A DNA stretch of 64,000 bases, from contig CP058708.1 in the NCBI GenBank assembly GCA_013414765.1, positions 3,839,553 through 3,903,552 of the forward strand, given 5' to 3'. Both the position numbers and the translations under genes were made by a program. This DNA comes from Candidatus Accumulibacter cognatus (GTDB lineage: Bacteria; Pseudomonadota; Gammaproteobacteria; Burkholderiales; Rhodocyclaceae). Each line of letters opens with the position of its first letter. The stretch's first letter is position 1. This document shows positions 1 to 8,605 of the stretch, piece after piece. The notes beneath the pieces were generated by a model that worked only from the letters and a program-made list of their open reading frames with translations, was not told the origin of the DNA and ran no database searches.

Positions 1-875
1 GCATCACTGTAGGTGCCGTCGACCGGGGTCACGTTGGTGATCAGGGCATCGCAGACATCCTTCAGTTTTCCCGACAGAATGTTCATCAGGGAAATGTAAC
101 CGCCCTGGCAGGTCCCATTGAGCGTGACTTTCTTGCCGCTATTGAGCTCCATGACCTTGGCGCAGAGCTGGCGCGTCTGCTCGCAGTCCTGTTCCGGGGT
201 CATCTTCTGGACATTCTCATTGGTCATGATGTCCTTGACGACACGGACGTAGGTCGGGATGCCTTCATTGGCGAAGGAGTGGCTGTAGCTCTTGTTCTCG
301 AAGGGCAGGAACGACAGGATATGTACGCCGAGCATGTACGGCGGGACGAGAATCACCGGCTTGAGATCCTTGCGCACCTCGACGCCCTGCTTCAGCGGCA
401 GGACCTGATAGAGTTCGAAGGCGTCTGTTTCATGCACCAGCTTGTAATTGGAGGTGTTGAAATGGAAACCGAATTCATCGGCGATGGCTTCGATCTGCTC
501 GTTGAAATTGGAGACCGCCTCCATGATTTCGGCCTCGCGGCGCATGTAGCCGCCGAGTTTCTCTCCTTCCGAATTGAGAATGCTGTTCAGGAAGGCGCGC
601 GTTCCTTCCTCGATCTGGTCGAACGAGTAGTCGACCAGTTTTGCCTGCATCCCGGACAGGCCCTTACGCCCCATGGCGACGTTGTGTTCGAGGATCTCGA
701 AGGTCTCCATCATGCTCAAGGGGTTGTCACGGGCCGCTGTCATGGCGATGTGAGCGGCAATGAAGAGATTGTCGTTAAACTCGCTGACTTCGCGATTCGT
801 GGCGCGCATCATGGCCAGTGTATATCTCCACCAGCTCGTGGTGAAATCAGGCATTTCCCTTAGCAGAGTATTCAT
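1..875 (-). CDS. PHA synthase-like alpha/beta hydrolase (5' part, runs off window)
   Basis: Reading leftward from the ATG at 875-873, 291 codons stay open to the window edge, so the 3' end is missing. A GGAGGT ribosome site lies 6 nt upstream. Residues 1-150 are helical and polar. The hydrolase core begins near residue 172 (KPVILVPPY), and a nucleophile elbow GTCQGGY places a Cys at residue 256. The G-x-C-x-G-G form, with Cys in place of the Ser of lipases, is characteristic of the PhaC family. The protein is clearly different from the two other PhaC proteins in the window (class I at 2969-5053, class III at 9752-10858). It could be a synthase, or a PhaC-like hydrolase of unknown substrate; the catalytic Asp and His would lie outside the window. 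Confidence 0.8.
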   Translation of the reverse strand, partial: MNTLLREMPDFTTSWWRYTLAMMRATNREVSEFNDNLFIAAHIAMTAARDNPLSMMETFEILEHNVAMGRKGLSGMQAKLVDYSFDQIEEGTRAFLNSILNSEGEKLGGYMRREAEIMEAVSNFNEQIEAIADEFGFHFNTSNYKLVHETDAFELYQVLPLKQGVEVRKDLKPVILVPPYMLGVHILSFLPFENKSYSHSFANEGIPTYVRVVKDIMTNENVQKMTPEQDCEQTRQLCAKVMELNSGKKVTLNGTCQGGYISLMNILSGKLKDVCDALITNVTPVDGTYSD

Positions 876-1414
876 TGTACAACCTCCAAATTTAACGTCG
901 TAACGTCAGTCAAAACAGGCCAGCCCGCGGTGAGCGACCCGCAATTACCCTGGCTCCGCCAGAAGGACGGAGACCGGTGATTTCTTCTCAATAAACGATG
1001 CCAGCAGCCATCGCGTGCGGACATGCTGGATGCTGGCCAAGCCGGACCCGACAGCATGCACGCTGGCCCTCTCGCGACAACTGTAGCCCAGCATTTTTCT
1101 GCAGCGCACAATGCATTCTACTCCTCTGTGCAGGAATTGTTCACCCCACCTTGCCGTTCGCAAGGATTATTTTTGAGGCTTCTGCAAGCCCTCTATAATC
1201 AATGGTTAAATGGTTTTCCGGAGGACTTGTCGCGGCCTTTCGTCGAGCCCGCGCCAGAGTTTGAGCAAGGGCTTGCACGAGCGGGTGAAATTGCACGGTA
1301 TAGTAACGTTTTGTTGCGCTGCGACAGCATGCCGGCGATGAACGCTCTGGACCGATTCGGGAAGGACGACACAATTGGCCTGGCGTGGCGCGGATATTTT
1401 GGAGGGTAAGGAAA
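876..1414. other. Divergent intergenic region, no gene recognised
   Basis: About 540 bases separate the PhaC-like gene (minus) from the acyl-CoA ligase (plus). Open frames here give arginine- and cysteine-rich translations without a plausible start context or recognisable motif, so I treat them as chance. One promoter-like string is visible: TATAAT at 1194-1199 with TTGAGG at 1173-1178. Its spacing of 15 is short, so it is only a weak candidate for the plus-strand gene. Confidence 0.5.
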
Positions 1415-2962
1415 ATGCTGCAACTTGCGACACTGATCAAACATCACTCGACTTTCCGGCCGGCACAGGTGGCCGTCGTGGTCGAGCAGGAACGTCTGAG
1501 CTGGCGTGAGTTCGAGGCGCGTGTTGACCGTTGCGCCTGCTTGCTGTCGTCGCTTGGGGTGCGCAAAGGTGATCGGGTCGCAACGGTCTTGAGCAACTGC
1601 CGGGAACTCCTCGAAGTTTACTGGGCGGTGCCGTCGATCGGTGCGGTACTGGTTCCCCTGAGCCCGCTGTTGATGGCTTCCGGTCTGGCCAGCCTGCTGC
1701 GTGATGCAGGTGCCGTTTGTCTGATCACGGATCGCTCGATGGCGCCGGTTGTCGATCAGATACGTGGCGAGTTGCCGGGGCTGACGGCTGAACACGTGCT
1801 GATGATTGACGGCCCGACGGGGGATTATGCGGATTACGCTGCGGCCCCGTTTGGGAATGCTTCCGAGGGAGGGTTCGAATCCGTGCCGGTTGGACAGGAC
1901 GAATTGTTCAATGTGATGTACACCAGCGGCACGACGGGTCTTCCGAAGGGGATCATGCATACTCATTTCGTGCGCTCGATGTATTGCACCCTGTTCGCCT
2001 CGGCATGGCGGATGAGCCCTGAATCGGTGGTGTTGCACACCGGCGCGATCGTCTTCAACGGTGCTTTCGTGACCATGATGCCCTGCTTCTATCTGGGCGC
2101 GCGTTACGTCCTGCAGCGCCAGTTCGATCCGGAAGAGGCGATCGAGATCATCGCCCGCGAGCGCGTCACGCATACCATGATGGTACCCGCACAGATCATC
2201 GCTGTGCTCAACTCGCCGAATTTCTCCGCTGAACGGCTTTCTTCACTGCAAATGATCCTTTCGCTGGGGGCGCCGCTCTATCAGGAACAGAAGGACCTGC
2301 TCAATCGCCTCTTGCCTGATCGCTTTTACGAACTCTATGGACTGACCGAAGGTTTCTGGACCATTCTCGATAAGACGCAGTCACTTCGCAAGGCCGGTTC
2401 GGTCGGATCACCACCCTGTTTTTTCGAGATGCGCATCGTCCGGGACGACGGCAGCGACGCCCCGCCTGGAGAGGTCGGCGAGATCGTCGGGCGTGGGCCG
2501 TCGCTGATGACCGGCTATTACGGCCGCCCCGATCTGACTGCGCAGGCGATCCGCAACGGCTGGTTGTTTACTGGCGATCTGGGCTATACCGATGACGAGG
2601 GTTATCTCTATCTGGTTGACCGCAAGAAGGACATGATCGACAGCGGTGGCGTCAAGATCTACCCGAGGGACATCGAAGAGGTCGCCGCACGTCACCCTGC
2701 GGTCAGGGAAGTGGCCGTATTCGGCGTGGCGCATGAAAAATGGGGCGAAACGCCGGTCGCTGCGGTGCTGCTCCGCGACGGGGCAGCAACCAGTGCCAGC
2801 GAACTGCGTTCCTGGATCAACGAGCGCGTCGACGCTCGCTACCAGCGCCTGCACGCGCTGCAGATCATGGACGACTTTCCACGCAACGCAGCCGGCAAGA
2901 CGCTAAAGCGGGCGATGCGGGATGCCTATCAGGCAGGTAATGGCGCAAGTCCAGGATCATGA
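1415..2962 (+). CDS. AMP-dependent acyl-CoA synthetase/ligase
   Basis: This 515-residue member of the adenylate-forming superfamily would activate a carboxylic acid to acyl-AMP and then acyl-CoA in the cytoplasm. The phosphate-binding loop is YTSGTTGLPKGIMHTH, the aromatic adenine motif is YGLTEG, and the hinge region reads GWLFTGDLG followed by LVDRKKDMIDSGG. The C-terminal catalytic Lys lies in NAAGKTLKR. The start at 1415 is chosen because GGAGG (1401-1405) sits 9 nt upstream; an in-frame extension to 1385 lacks such a site. The gene is convergent with the class I phaC, with only 6 bp between the stops. Substrate cannot be read from sequence; the PHA context suggests a short- or medium-chain fatty or hydroxy acid. 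Confidence 0.9.
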   Translation: MLQLATLIKHHSTFRPAQVAVVVEQERLSWREFEARVDRCACLLSSLGVRKGDRVATVLSNCRELLEVYWAVPSIGAVLVPLSPLLMASGLASLLRDAGAVCLITDRSMAPVVDQIRGELPGLTAEHVLMIDGPTGDYADYAAAPFGNASEGGFESVPVGQDELFNVMYTSGTTGLPKGIMHTHFVRSMYCTLFASAWRMSPESVVLHTGAIVFNGAFVTMMPCFYLGARYVLQRQFDPEEAIEIIARERVTHTMMVPAQIIAVLNSPNFSAERLSSLQMILSLGAPLYQEQKDLLNRLLPDRFYELYGLTEGFWTILDKTQSLRKAGSVGSPPCFFEMRIVRDDGSDAPPGEVGEIVGRGPSLMTGYYGRPDLTAQAIRNGWLFTGDLGYTDDEGYLYLVDRKKDMIDSGGVKIYPRDIEEVAARHPAVREVAVFGVAHEKWGETPVAAVLLRDGAATSASELRSWINERVDARYQRLHALQIMDDFPRNAAGKTLKRAMRDAYQAGNGASPGS

Positions 2963-2968
2963 TGACCC

Positions 2969-5053
2969 TCAAACCTGATAGATATAGGTTCCCGGTGCGT
3001 CGCAGAGCGGAACAAGGCCCTTGTCCGGCGCGCCCATCGGCGGCGGTGCTTCACTGCCGGAGGAGTGCCGCTGCAGCCATTGTTGCCACGCAGGCCACCA
3101 CGACCCTTGATACGATGGCGTTTTCTCCTTCCAGGTTTCAGCATCCAGGAAACGTTCGCCCTCCCGGCATACACTGAGCTGGTAGGATCGGCGCGGGCGA
3201 CCCGGCTCATTGACGATGCCCACGTTATGGCCACCACTGGTGAGGACGAAAGTCAGCTCGGTCGCGTCGCTTTGCAGGTGCAGCTTGTATACCGAGTGCC
3301 ACGGAGCCACGTGGTCGGCCCCGGCGGCGACGGCAAACATTGGCACATGGATGTTGCTGATCGAGATGGCGCGCCCGTCGACCAGGTACTTGCCCTGAAA
3401 CAGTTCGTTGTCCACGTAGAGGCGACGCAGAACCTCGGAGTGCTGGCGATAGGGCATGCGCGTACCATCGGCGTTCCAGGCCATCAGATCGAACATCGGT
3501 TCGCGTTGCCCAAGATAGTACTCCCGTACCATCTTCGACCAGATCAGGTCGGCGGATTTGAGCAGCTGGAAGCCGCCGGAAACCTGCTTGTGCCCCAGGT
3601 AACCTTTCTGCCACATCATGTCTTCAAGCAAGGTCACCTCGCTGGCATCCATGAAGACGTTGATTTCTCCAACCTCGGTGAAGTCGGTCATGGTGGTGAA
3701 CAGGGTGACGCTGGCCAGACGGTCATCCCCGTCGCGAGCCATTGCGGCGGCGACAATGGTCAGCAGGATTCCGCCCAGGCAGTAACCCGCCGCGTGGATG
3801 CGGCGACCCGGCAGGATGTCCGAAATGGCGTTGATGGCGGCCAGCGTTCCTTGCTTGCGGTAGTCTTCCATTCCCAGGTTGCGGTGTTCCGCACCCGGAT
3901 TGAGCCAGGAAATCATGAATACCGTATGACCCTGATCGACGAGGTACTTGACCAGTGAATTGTGCGGCGACAGGTCGAGTATGTAGTACTTCATCATCCA
4001 GGCCGACTGCAGCAGAACCGGCTCGCGCTGCACGGTATCTGTGGTCGGTGAGTATTGGATCAGCTCGATCAGCAGGTTACGAAAGACGACCTTGCCTGGG
4101 GTGATGGCGAGATTTTCTCCTACCTTGAACGCATCGATTCCGGCCGGCTTCTCGTCGCGCAGGGCGCGACGCACGTCCTCGCCATAGAACTGGGCACCTC
4201 GTGCCAGATTCGCACCCCGCTCGTTGATCGTGGTTTCAACGATTTCCGGGTTCAGGTAAGGGACGTTGCACGGTGCGGTCATGTCGAGGATCTGTTTGGC
4301 GGTGAACCATACGGCGGCTTCGCCATGCTTGGAAACGCCACGAATGCCGGTGGTCGCGTTGTGCCACCACTGTTGATTGAGCAGGAAGCCCTGGTAGATC
4401 ACGTTGTATGGAAAACGCTGCCAGCCCGGATGATCGAAGCGATGGTCGCCGGGGAGTGGTTTGATGGTCGGCTCGGCGTTACCCGTGATTGCCGACGATA
4501 GGGCATAGCTGCCCAGGCGCAGCGCCTTGCGGGTTGCCTTGGCCGCCAGTTGAAACTGCTTGCCGGGTGAGGCCGCCAGGTGCACCGTCCAGTCGAGATA
4601 GGCCATCGCCAGGGACGCCGGCGAAACCCCTCCGCTCAGCTGACCAAGCGCCACATTGGTCATCCGGTCAATGTTTTCCAGAGCGTCGGAATCCAGCAAA
4701 TGGCGATCTCCCAGGCGGCGAGAGAAGCCCGTTCGCGGCTGCGGCTCGGCGGCTGCAGGTGTGGCCGTTGCTGTCGCTGGCGTTGCCGCTGCTGCCGCGG
4801 GCGTGGCTATTGCTGTCGCGGGCGTCGCCACTGCTGCCGGAGTGGTGGCCGGAAGCATGGCCGTGGTAGAGCCCGGCGCGGTGGCCGTGGCGGCTTCAGC
4901 AACCACTGGCAGAGTGGTCCGGTTTGCTATGGGTTTTTTCCGACGAGCGACGCGGGGTTTGGCGGGAGGTTTGACGGTACCAATCTCTTCGGGAGGAGGG
5001 GGAGCCGTTGTCGCCACGGCAGCTTCCTGGGATGGATTAAACGTTTCGACCAT
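2969..5053 (-). CDS. phaC: Class I poly(3-hydroxyalkanoate) synthase with long N-terminal extension
   Basis: PhaC polymerises (R)-3-hydroxyacyl-CoA into PHA on the granule surface. The 694-residue product has the PhaC N-terminal domain (DHRFDHPGW, near residue 202) and the nucleophile box AGYCLGG with Cys about 425. Family Asp (AAGADHVAPW) and His (TSGGHNVGIV) residues follow, and the class I tail GSWWPAWQQWL is present. Class I enzymes usually have about 560-600 residues. Here roughly 105 extra residues precede the conserved part, mostly Ala, Pro and Thr with repeated ATPATA-like units, and a basic VARRKKP patch lies near residue 34. The start at 5053 follows a GGAG site 7 nt upstream; the longer frame to 5110 has none. 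The gene lies convergent to the ligase and divergent to the SDR operon. Confidence 0.95.
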   Translation of the reverse strand: MVETFNPSQEAAVATTAPPPPEEIGTVKPPAKPRVARRKKPIANRTTLPVVAEAATATAPGSTTAMLPATTPAAVATPATAIATPAAAAATPATATATPAAAEPQPRTGFSRRLGDRHLLDSDALENIDRMTNVALGQLSGGVSPASLAMAYLDWTVHLAASPGKQFQLAAKATRKALRLGSYALSSAITGNAEPTIKPLPGDHRFDHPGWQRFPYNVIYQGFLLNQQWWHNATTGIRGVSKHGEAAVWFTAKQILDMTAPCNVPYLNPEIVETTINERGANLARGAQFYGEDVRRALRDEKPAGIDAFKVGENLAITPGKVVFRNLLIELIQYSPTTDTVQREPVLLQSAWMMKYYILDLSPHNSLVKYLVDQGHTVFMISWLNPGAEHRNLGMEDYRKQGTLAAINAISDILPGRRIHAAGYCLGGILLTIVAAAMARDGDDRLASVTLFTTMTDFTEVGEINVFMDASEVTLLEDMMWQKGYLGHKQVSGGFQLLKSADLIWSKMVREYYLGQREPMFDLMAWNADGTRMPYRQHSEVLRRLYVDNELFQGKYLVDGRAISISNIHVPMFAVAAGADHVAPWHSVYKLHLQSDATELTFVLTSGGHNVGIVNEPGRPRRSYQLSVCREGERFLDAETWKEKTPSYQGSWWPAWQQWLQRHSSGSEAPPPMGAPDKGLVPLCDAPGTYIYQV

Positions 5054-5523
5054 GTGAATTCTCCGTTGAATGCTGAGACTATCATCAGCATAGGGCGGCA
5101 CAGCGCCCAAGCGAGCAATATCCTAAAGCATTACGCGGACGCGGCCCTGATCCAGGTCAACAGAAGCGGTGACAGCGGGTCCTTGATCCCTGGCAAGGAT
5201 CGTTTGCCGCGCGGGCATCGTGTGGCCCTTGCTGCTGCACTGCGTCGAAGGCTTGACTCGGCAGCAGTCTGCATTCGACAATGGCGAGATTGCTCGCCTG
5301 CGGCCAAGCGTCATGCGCCAAGCACCAGGGAACTGGTAAGTGCAACGGTTGGCTGTGCGGGTGGTTGCCGGGCAGCCTTCTGAAGTCAGGCCCTCGTCTC
5401 TTCAAAAGGGTTTCCGAAGAGCCTGAGGTTCTGTTTTACTGTGACGACGCATGGATAAGCGCCGTCGGCACAGTCCAGGAGCGTGGCATTACGTGATGTC
5501 GCGATATTTTTTTGGGGGTTAAA
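5054..5523. other. Divergent intergenic region between phaC and the PHA operon
   Basis: These 470 bases separate the class I phaC (leftward) from the SDR-thiolase-MaoC-phaEC run (rightward) and must hold both promoters. No open frame here has a credible product. No convincing sigma-70 or sigma-54 pair was found. The only clear signal is the purine-rich GGGGG at 5514-5518, which serves as ribosome site for the SDR gene. Confidence 0.45.
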
Positions 5524-6291
5524 ATGCAAATCAGTGGCAGTGTTTTTGTGGTAACGGGTGCTGGCTCCGGACTCGGAGCAGAAACGGCGAGTGGCCTGAT
5601 CAACGCGGGTGCAAAGGTGGTGATCGTTGATGTGGACGCGGCCGCGGGTGAGGCGCAGGCAGCGCAGCTGGGTGCGAACGCGCGCTTTGCCAAGACCGAT
5701 GTGACCGATGAGGCCAGTGCACGTGCCGCCATCGATCTGGCCGTGAACGAATTCGGAGCATTGCACGGACTGGTGAACTGCGCCGGTGTCGCACCACCGA
5801 AGAAGGTGCTGGGCCGCGATGGCCCACATGACCTGGCAACCTTCGCGCGCGTGGTCAACATCAATCTGGTCGGCACCTTCAACATGATTCGTCTGGCCGC
5901 CGAGGCGATGAGCAAGAACGATCCGAACGAGGGGGGCGAGCGCGGTGTAATCGTCAATACCGCTTCCGTCGCGGGTTACGATGGTCAGATTGGCCAGGCA
6001 GCCTATGCTTCGTCCAAGGCAGGGGTGATTGGCCTGACCCTGCCCGTGGCACGCGAACTGGCGGCTCACGGTATCCGGGTGGTGACGATCGCTCCGGGCA
6101 TTTTCGAAACGCCGATGCTCAAGGGTCTGCCGCAGGCCGCTCAGGATTCTCTGGGTAAGATGGTCCCGTTCCCGTCGCGCCTCGGCAAACCTGCTGAATA
6201 CGCCGGGCTGGTCAGACATATCTGTGAGAATGGCTATCTGAACGGTGAAGTGATCCGCCTTGACGGCGCCATCCGGATGGCGCCCAAGTAA
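5524..6291 (+). CDS. SDR-family 3-hydroxyacyl-CoA dehydrogenase, HSD10-like
   Basis: This 255-residue short-chain dehydrogenase has the cofactor loop TGAGSGLG, the NCAGV motif, a catalytic Ser in NTASVAG and the Y-x3-K pair in YASSKAG. An Asp at the end of beta-2 (VIVDVDA) suggests NAD(H) preference. The C-terminal half ([37 protein letters not shown]) closely resembles human HSD17B10 and its bacterial relatives, which oxidise or reduce 3-hydroxy- and 2-methyl-3-hydroxyacyl-CoA. It is therefore not the usual PhaB. It heads the plus-strand PHA run, 58 bp before the thiolase. Start at ATG 5524, four codons inside a longer frame that begins with TTG. Which stereoisomer it makes cannot be told from sequence; HSD10-type enzymes act on (S)-3-hydroxyacyl-CoA. 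Confidence 0.88.
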   Translation: MQISGSVFVVTGAGSGLGAETASGLINAGAKVVIVDVDAAAGEAQAAQLGANARFAKTDVTDEASARAAIDLAVNEFGALHGLVNCAGVAPPKKVLGRDGPHDLATFARVVNINLVGTFNMIRLAAEAMSKNDPNEGGERGVIVNTASVAGYDGQIGQAAYASSKAGVIGLTLPVARELAAHGIRVVTIAPGIFETPMLKGLPQAAQDSLGKMVPFPSRLGKPAEYAGLVRHICENGYLNGEVIRLDGAIRMAPK

Positions 6292-6349
6292 TTCCTGGTC
6301 AGCAGCAAACTTCAATCTGGCAACATCCGTTGCAATCAAGGAGTGTCGT

Positions 6350-7531
6350 ATGAGTGAATCCGTTGTCATCGTAGGTGCAAAGCGTACCCCCGTGGGCGCT
6401 TTTCAGGGTCAGTTTGCGGGTATGACCGCGCCGCAACTCGGCGCTGTCGCGATCAAGGCCGCTGTCGAGCAGGCCGGTGTCAAGGTCGAGGAGATCGACG
6501 AGGCGCTGATGGGCTGCTGCCTGATGGCAGGGGTGCGGCAGGCACCTGCGCGCCAGGCAGTCCTGGGCGCCGGTCTGCCGAAGTCGGTGCCTTGCACCAC
6601 CCTGACCAAGATGTGCAGTTCTGCCCAGAAATCGGTCATGATCGCTCATGACGAGCTGCTGGCTGGTTCGGTCAACATCGCAGTGGCGGGCGGCATGGAA
6701 TCGATGACCAATGCTCCGCATGTGCTGACCACCGCACGCTCGGGTTACCGGCTGGGAAATGGGGTGCTGCATGACCACATGTTCCTCGACGGCCTTGAGG
6801 ATGCGTACGAACAAGGCAAGCCGATGGGAGTGTTCGCCGAACTGTGCGTCGACAAGTACGCCTTCTCGCGTGAAGAGATGGATGCCTTCGCCGTTGAATC
6901 CGTGACCCGCGCACAGAACGCAGTCACCTCGGGTGTCTTCAAGGACGAGATCGCACCGGTGACCATCACCAGCCGCAAGGGTGAAGAAGTGGTCGCCCTC
7001 GACGAGACGCCGATGAAGTGCGACGTTTCAAAGATCGCCAAACTCAAGCCGGTATTCAAGCGGGACGGTGCGGTCACGCCGGCCAACTCGTCGTCGATTT
7101 CCGATGGTGCTGCGGCATTTGTCCTGATGCGCGAATCGGACGCCAGGAGTGCCGGCATCCAACCCCTGGCGCGGATTGTCGGCCACTCGACCTTTGCGCA
7201 TGATCCTTCCTGGTTTACCACGGCGCCGGTATTTGCTTTCGAGAAGCTGTTGAAGAAGCTTGGCTGGCAGGCCGAGGACGTCGATCTCTGGGAAATCAAC
7301 GAGGCATTTGCAGCGGTGACCATGGCTTCGATGCGTGACCTCAAACTGCCGCGCGACAAGGTCAATGTCAATGGTGGTGCCTGTGCGCTAGGCCATCCGA
7401 TCGGTGCGACGGGTTCACGGATTCTGGTGACGCTGCTCTACGCGCTCAAGGCGCGTGGTCTCAAGCGCGGCATCGCGGGCCTCTGCGCCGGCGGCGGCGA
7501 AGCCACTGCGATCGCTCTGGAAATCATCTGA
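6350..7531 (+). CDS. Acetyl-CoA C-acyltransferase (thiolase)
   Basis: This 393-residue biosynthetic-type thiolase would condense two acyl-CoA units to 3-ketoacyl-CoA, the first step toward PHA monomers. The nucleophilic Cys lies in CTTLTKMCSSAQKS (the usual second position reads CGSG or CASG). The active-site His is in GGACALGHPIGATG and the base Cys in AGLCAGGGEA. The AGGMESMTN loop is intact. AAGGAG (6338-6343) sits 6 nt before the ATG; the longer frame from 6260 overlaps the SDR gene and lacks support. The overall pattern (QAPARQAVLGAGLP, PVFA after WFTTA) recalls the ACAT1 branch that accepts 2-methyl-branched substrates, but that substrate range is only inferred. It follows the SDR gene and precedes the MaoC pair. 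Confidence 0.92.
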   Translation: MSESVVIVGAKRTPVGAFQGQFAGMTAPQLGAVAIKAAVEQAGVKVEEIDEALMGCCLMAGVRQAPARQAVLGAGLPKSVPCTTLTKMCSSAQKSVMIAHDELLAGSVNIAVAGGMESMTNAPHVLTTARSGYRLGNGVLHDHMFLDGLEDAYEQGKPMGVFAELCVDKYAFSREEMDAFAVESVTRAQNAVTSGVFKDEIAPVTITSRKGEEVVALDETPMKCDVSKIAKLKPVFKRDGAVTPANSSSISDGAAAFVLMRESDARSAGIQPLARIVGHSTFAHDPSWFTTAPVFAFEKLLKKLGWQAEDVDLWEINEAFAAVTMASMRDLKLPRDKVNVNGGACALGHPIGATGSRILVTLLYALKARGLKRGIAGLCAGGGEATAIALEII

Positions 7532-7552
7532 ACGAGTCGTCAAACAGCGTTT

Positions 7553-7573
7553 CCACCCCGGTTGCCGGGGTGG
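7553..7573 (+). other. Intercistronic hairpin before the MaoC pair
   Basis: A perfect 9-bp stem (CCACCCCGG / CCGGGGTGG) with a TTG loop lies between the thiolase stop and the next gene. It is followed directly by the AGGAG ribosome site rather than a T-run. It is therefore more likely an mRNA-stabilising or attenuating element than a terminator. Confidence 0.6.
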
Positions 7574-7589
7574 TCCAGGAGTGAAACAG

Positions 7590-8030
7590 ATGTTGATCGA
7601 CAAGAAACACATCGGCATGAAAGTGCCTCAGCATTCCGTCAACCTGACGGCGTGGCAATTGAAATGGTTCGCCAAGGCGACAGGTGAAACGAACCCGATC
7701 TATTTCGACGAGGAGGCCGCGAAAAAGGCCGGTCTTCCGGGTGTGCTGGCGCCACCGACCTTCTTCTTCTGCATGGACATGGACAAGGAGCACCCCTTCG
7801 ATTACCTCGAGACCATGGGCTGTGACCTCGGCAAGATGCTGCATGGCGAGCAATCGTTCGTTTATCACAAGCCGGTCTATTCTGGCGATACACTGACCTT
7901 CGATGGCGAGATCACCGACATTTACGACAAGAAGAATGGCGCTTTGCAGTTCGTCGTCAAGGATGTCAAGGTGCGCCGGCTGGGCGAACTGGTGTGCGAT
8001 GTGCACTCTGTGATGGTTATTCGGGGATAG
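7590..8030 (+). CDS. MaoC/FAS1-like dehydratase domain protein (hydratase subunit A)
   Basis: This 146-residue hot-dog-fold protein resembles the N-terminal FAS1-like half of MaoC dehydratases (AKATGETNPIYFDEE, GVLAPPTFFF, LHGEQSFVYHKPVYSGDTL). It lacks the complete hydratase motif, which is in the next gene, so the two probably form a heteromer, as in HadAB- or ChsH-type hydratases. The reaction would be reversible hydration of trans-2-enoyl-CoA, typically giving (R)-3-hydroxyacyl-CoA, the PHA synthase substrate. Start at ATG 7590 after AGGAG (7577-7581). It is 10 bp from its partner and lies in the middle of the PHA operon. Confidence 0.85.
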   Translation: MLIDKKHIGMKVPQHSVNLTAWQLKWFAKATGETNPIYFDEEAAKKAGLPGVLAPPTFFFCMDMDKEHPFDYLETMGCDLGKMLHGEQSFVYHKPVYSGDTLTFDGEITDIYDKKNGALQFVVKDVKVRRLGELVCDVHSVMVIRG

Positions 8031-8040
8031 GGGGAAGTCC

Positions 8041-8460
8041 ATGACAACAGCGAATTTTGATGCGCTCCAGGTTGGCGACGAGATTCCTTCTTTGACCACC
8101 GAGCCGGTGTCCCGTCTGACTCTTGCCCTGTATGCCACGGGTTCCGGCGACCACCATCCCCTGCATCTTGACCAGGATTATGTGCGCTCGAAAGGAATCC
8201 CCGACGTTTTTGCGCACGGCATGCTGGGCATGGCTTACCTGGGTCGCATGCTGACCCAATGGGTGCCGCAGGAAGCGATCCGCAGTTTCGGGGTGCGCTT
8301 TACGGCCATCACCCAGGTTGGCGAGCGCTTGGTGTGCACCGGCAAGGTGGTTGAGAAGCTGGAGCAGGGGGGCGAAAAATGTGTTCGCCTTGAATTGACC
8401 TGCGCCAACGAGCAGGGTGAAGCAAAGCATAAGGCAGATGCAGTAGTGGCACTGGCCTGA
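8041..8460 (+). CDS. MaoC-type (R)-enoyl-CoA hydratase (hydratase subunit B)
   Basis: This 139-residue MaoC-domain protein carries the hydratase signature YATGSGDHHPLHLD (catalytic Asp and His), followed by GIPDVFAHGMLGMAYLG. It ends in a hot-dog strand set (FGVRFTAITQVGERL). A GGGGGA ribosome site precedes the ATG. Together with the preceding FAS1-like gene it would supply (R)-3-hydroxyacyl-CoA, as PhaJ does, though the split two-gene form is unlike single-chain PhaJ. A rho-independent terminator follows 32 bp downstream, so part of the transcripts probably end before phaE. Confidence 0.87.
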   Translation: MTTANFDALQVGDEIPSLTTEPVSRLTLALYATGSGDHHPLHLDQDYVRSKGIPDVFAHGMLGMAYLGRMLTQWVPQEAIRSFGVRFTAITQVGERLVCTGKVVEKLEQGGEKCVRLELTCANEQGEAKHKADAVVALA

Positions 8461-8492
8461 TACCTTTACCAGGCCAGTCAAGCTGCATGATC

Positions 8493-8523
8493 GCGGCCGT
8501 CGCCAGACGGCCGCAGTTTTGTT
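8493..8523 (+). terminator. Rho-independent terminator after the MaoC pair
   Basis: A perfect 9-bp GC-rich stem (GCGGCCGTC / GACGGCCGC) with loop GCCA is followed by AGTTTTGTTG. The T-run is interrupted by one G, so termination may be partial and allow read-through into phaE-phaC. Confidence 0.75.
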
Positions 8524-8554
8524 GTAGAGTGCACCCCGCTTACCGCAGGGCATC

Positions 8555-8575
8555 CGCCTACCGTGGCGGTAGGCG
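8555..8575 (+). other. Hairpin upstream of phaE
   Basis: A perfect 9-bp stem (CGCCTACCG / CGGTAGGCG) with loop TGG ends 15 nt before the phaE ribosome site. No T-run follows. With the hairpin at 7553-7573 and the terminator at 8493, it makes three strong structures in about 1 kb of this operon. Confidence 0.55.
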
Positions 8576-8605
8576 TGTCCGACACACTGAAAGGAGATCA
8601 CAGGA

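Noticed and set aside
1871-1882. GGTTCGAATCC, like a tRNA T-arm
   Set aside because: It lies inside the synthetase coding frame, and no acceptor, D or anticodon stem can be formed around it.
1199-2173. Long minus-strand frame of 324 residues over the acyl-CoA synthetase
   Set aside because: It is antisense to a gene with all expected motifs, is Arg/His/Gln-rich and shows no domain; a high-GC shadow.
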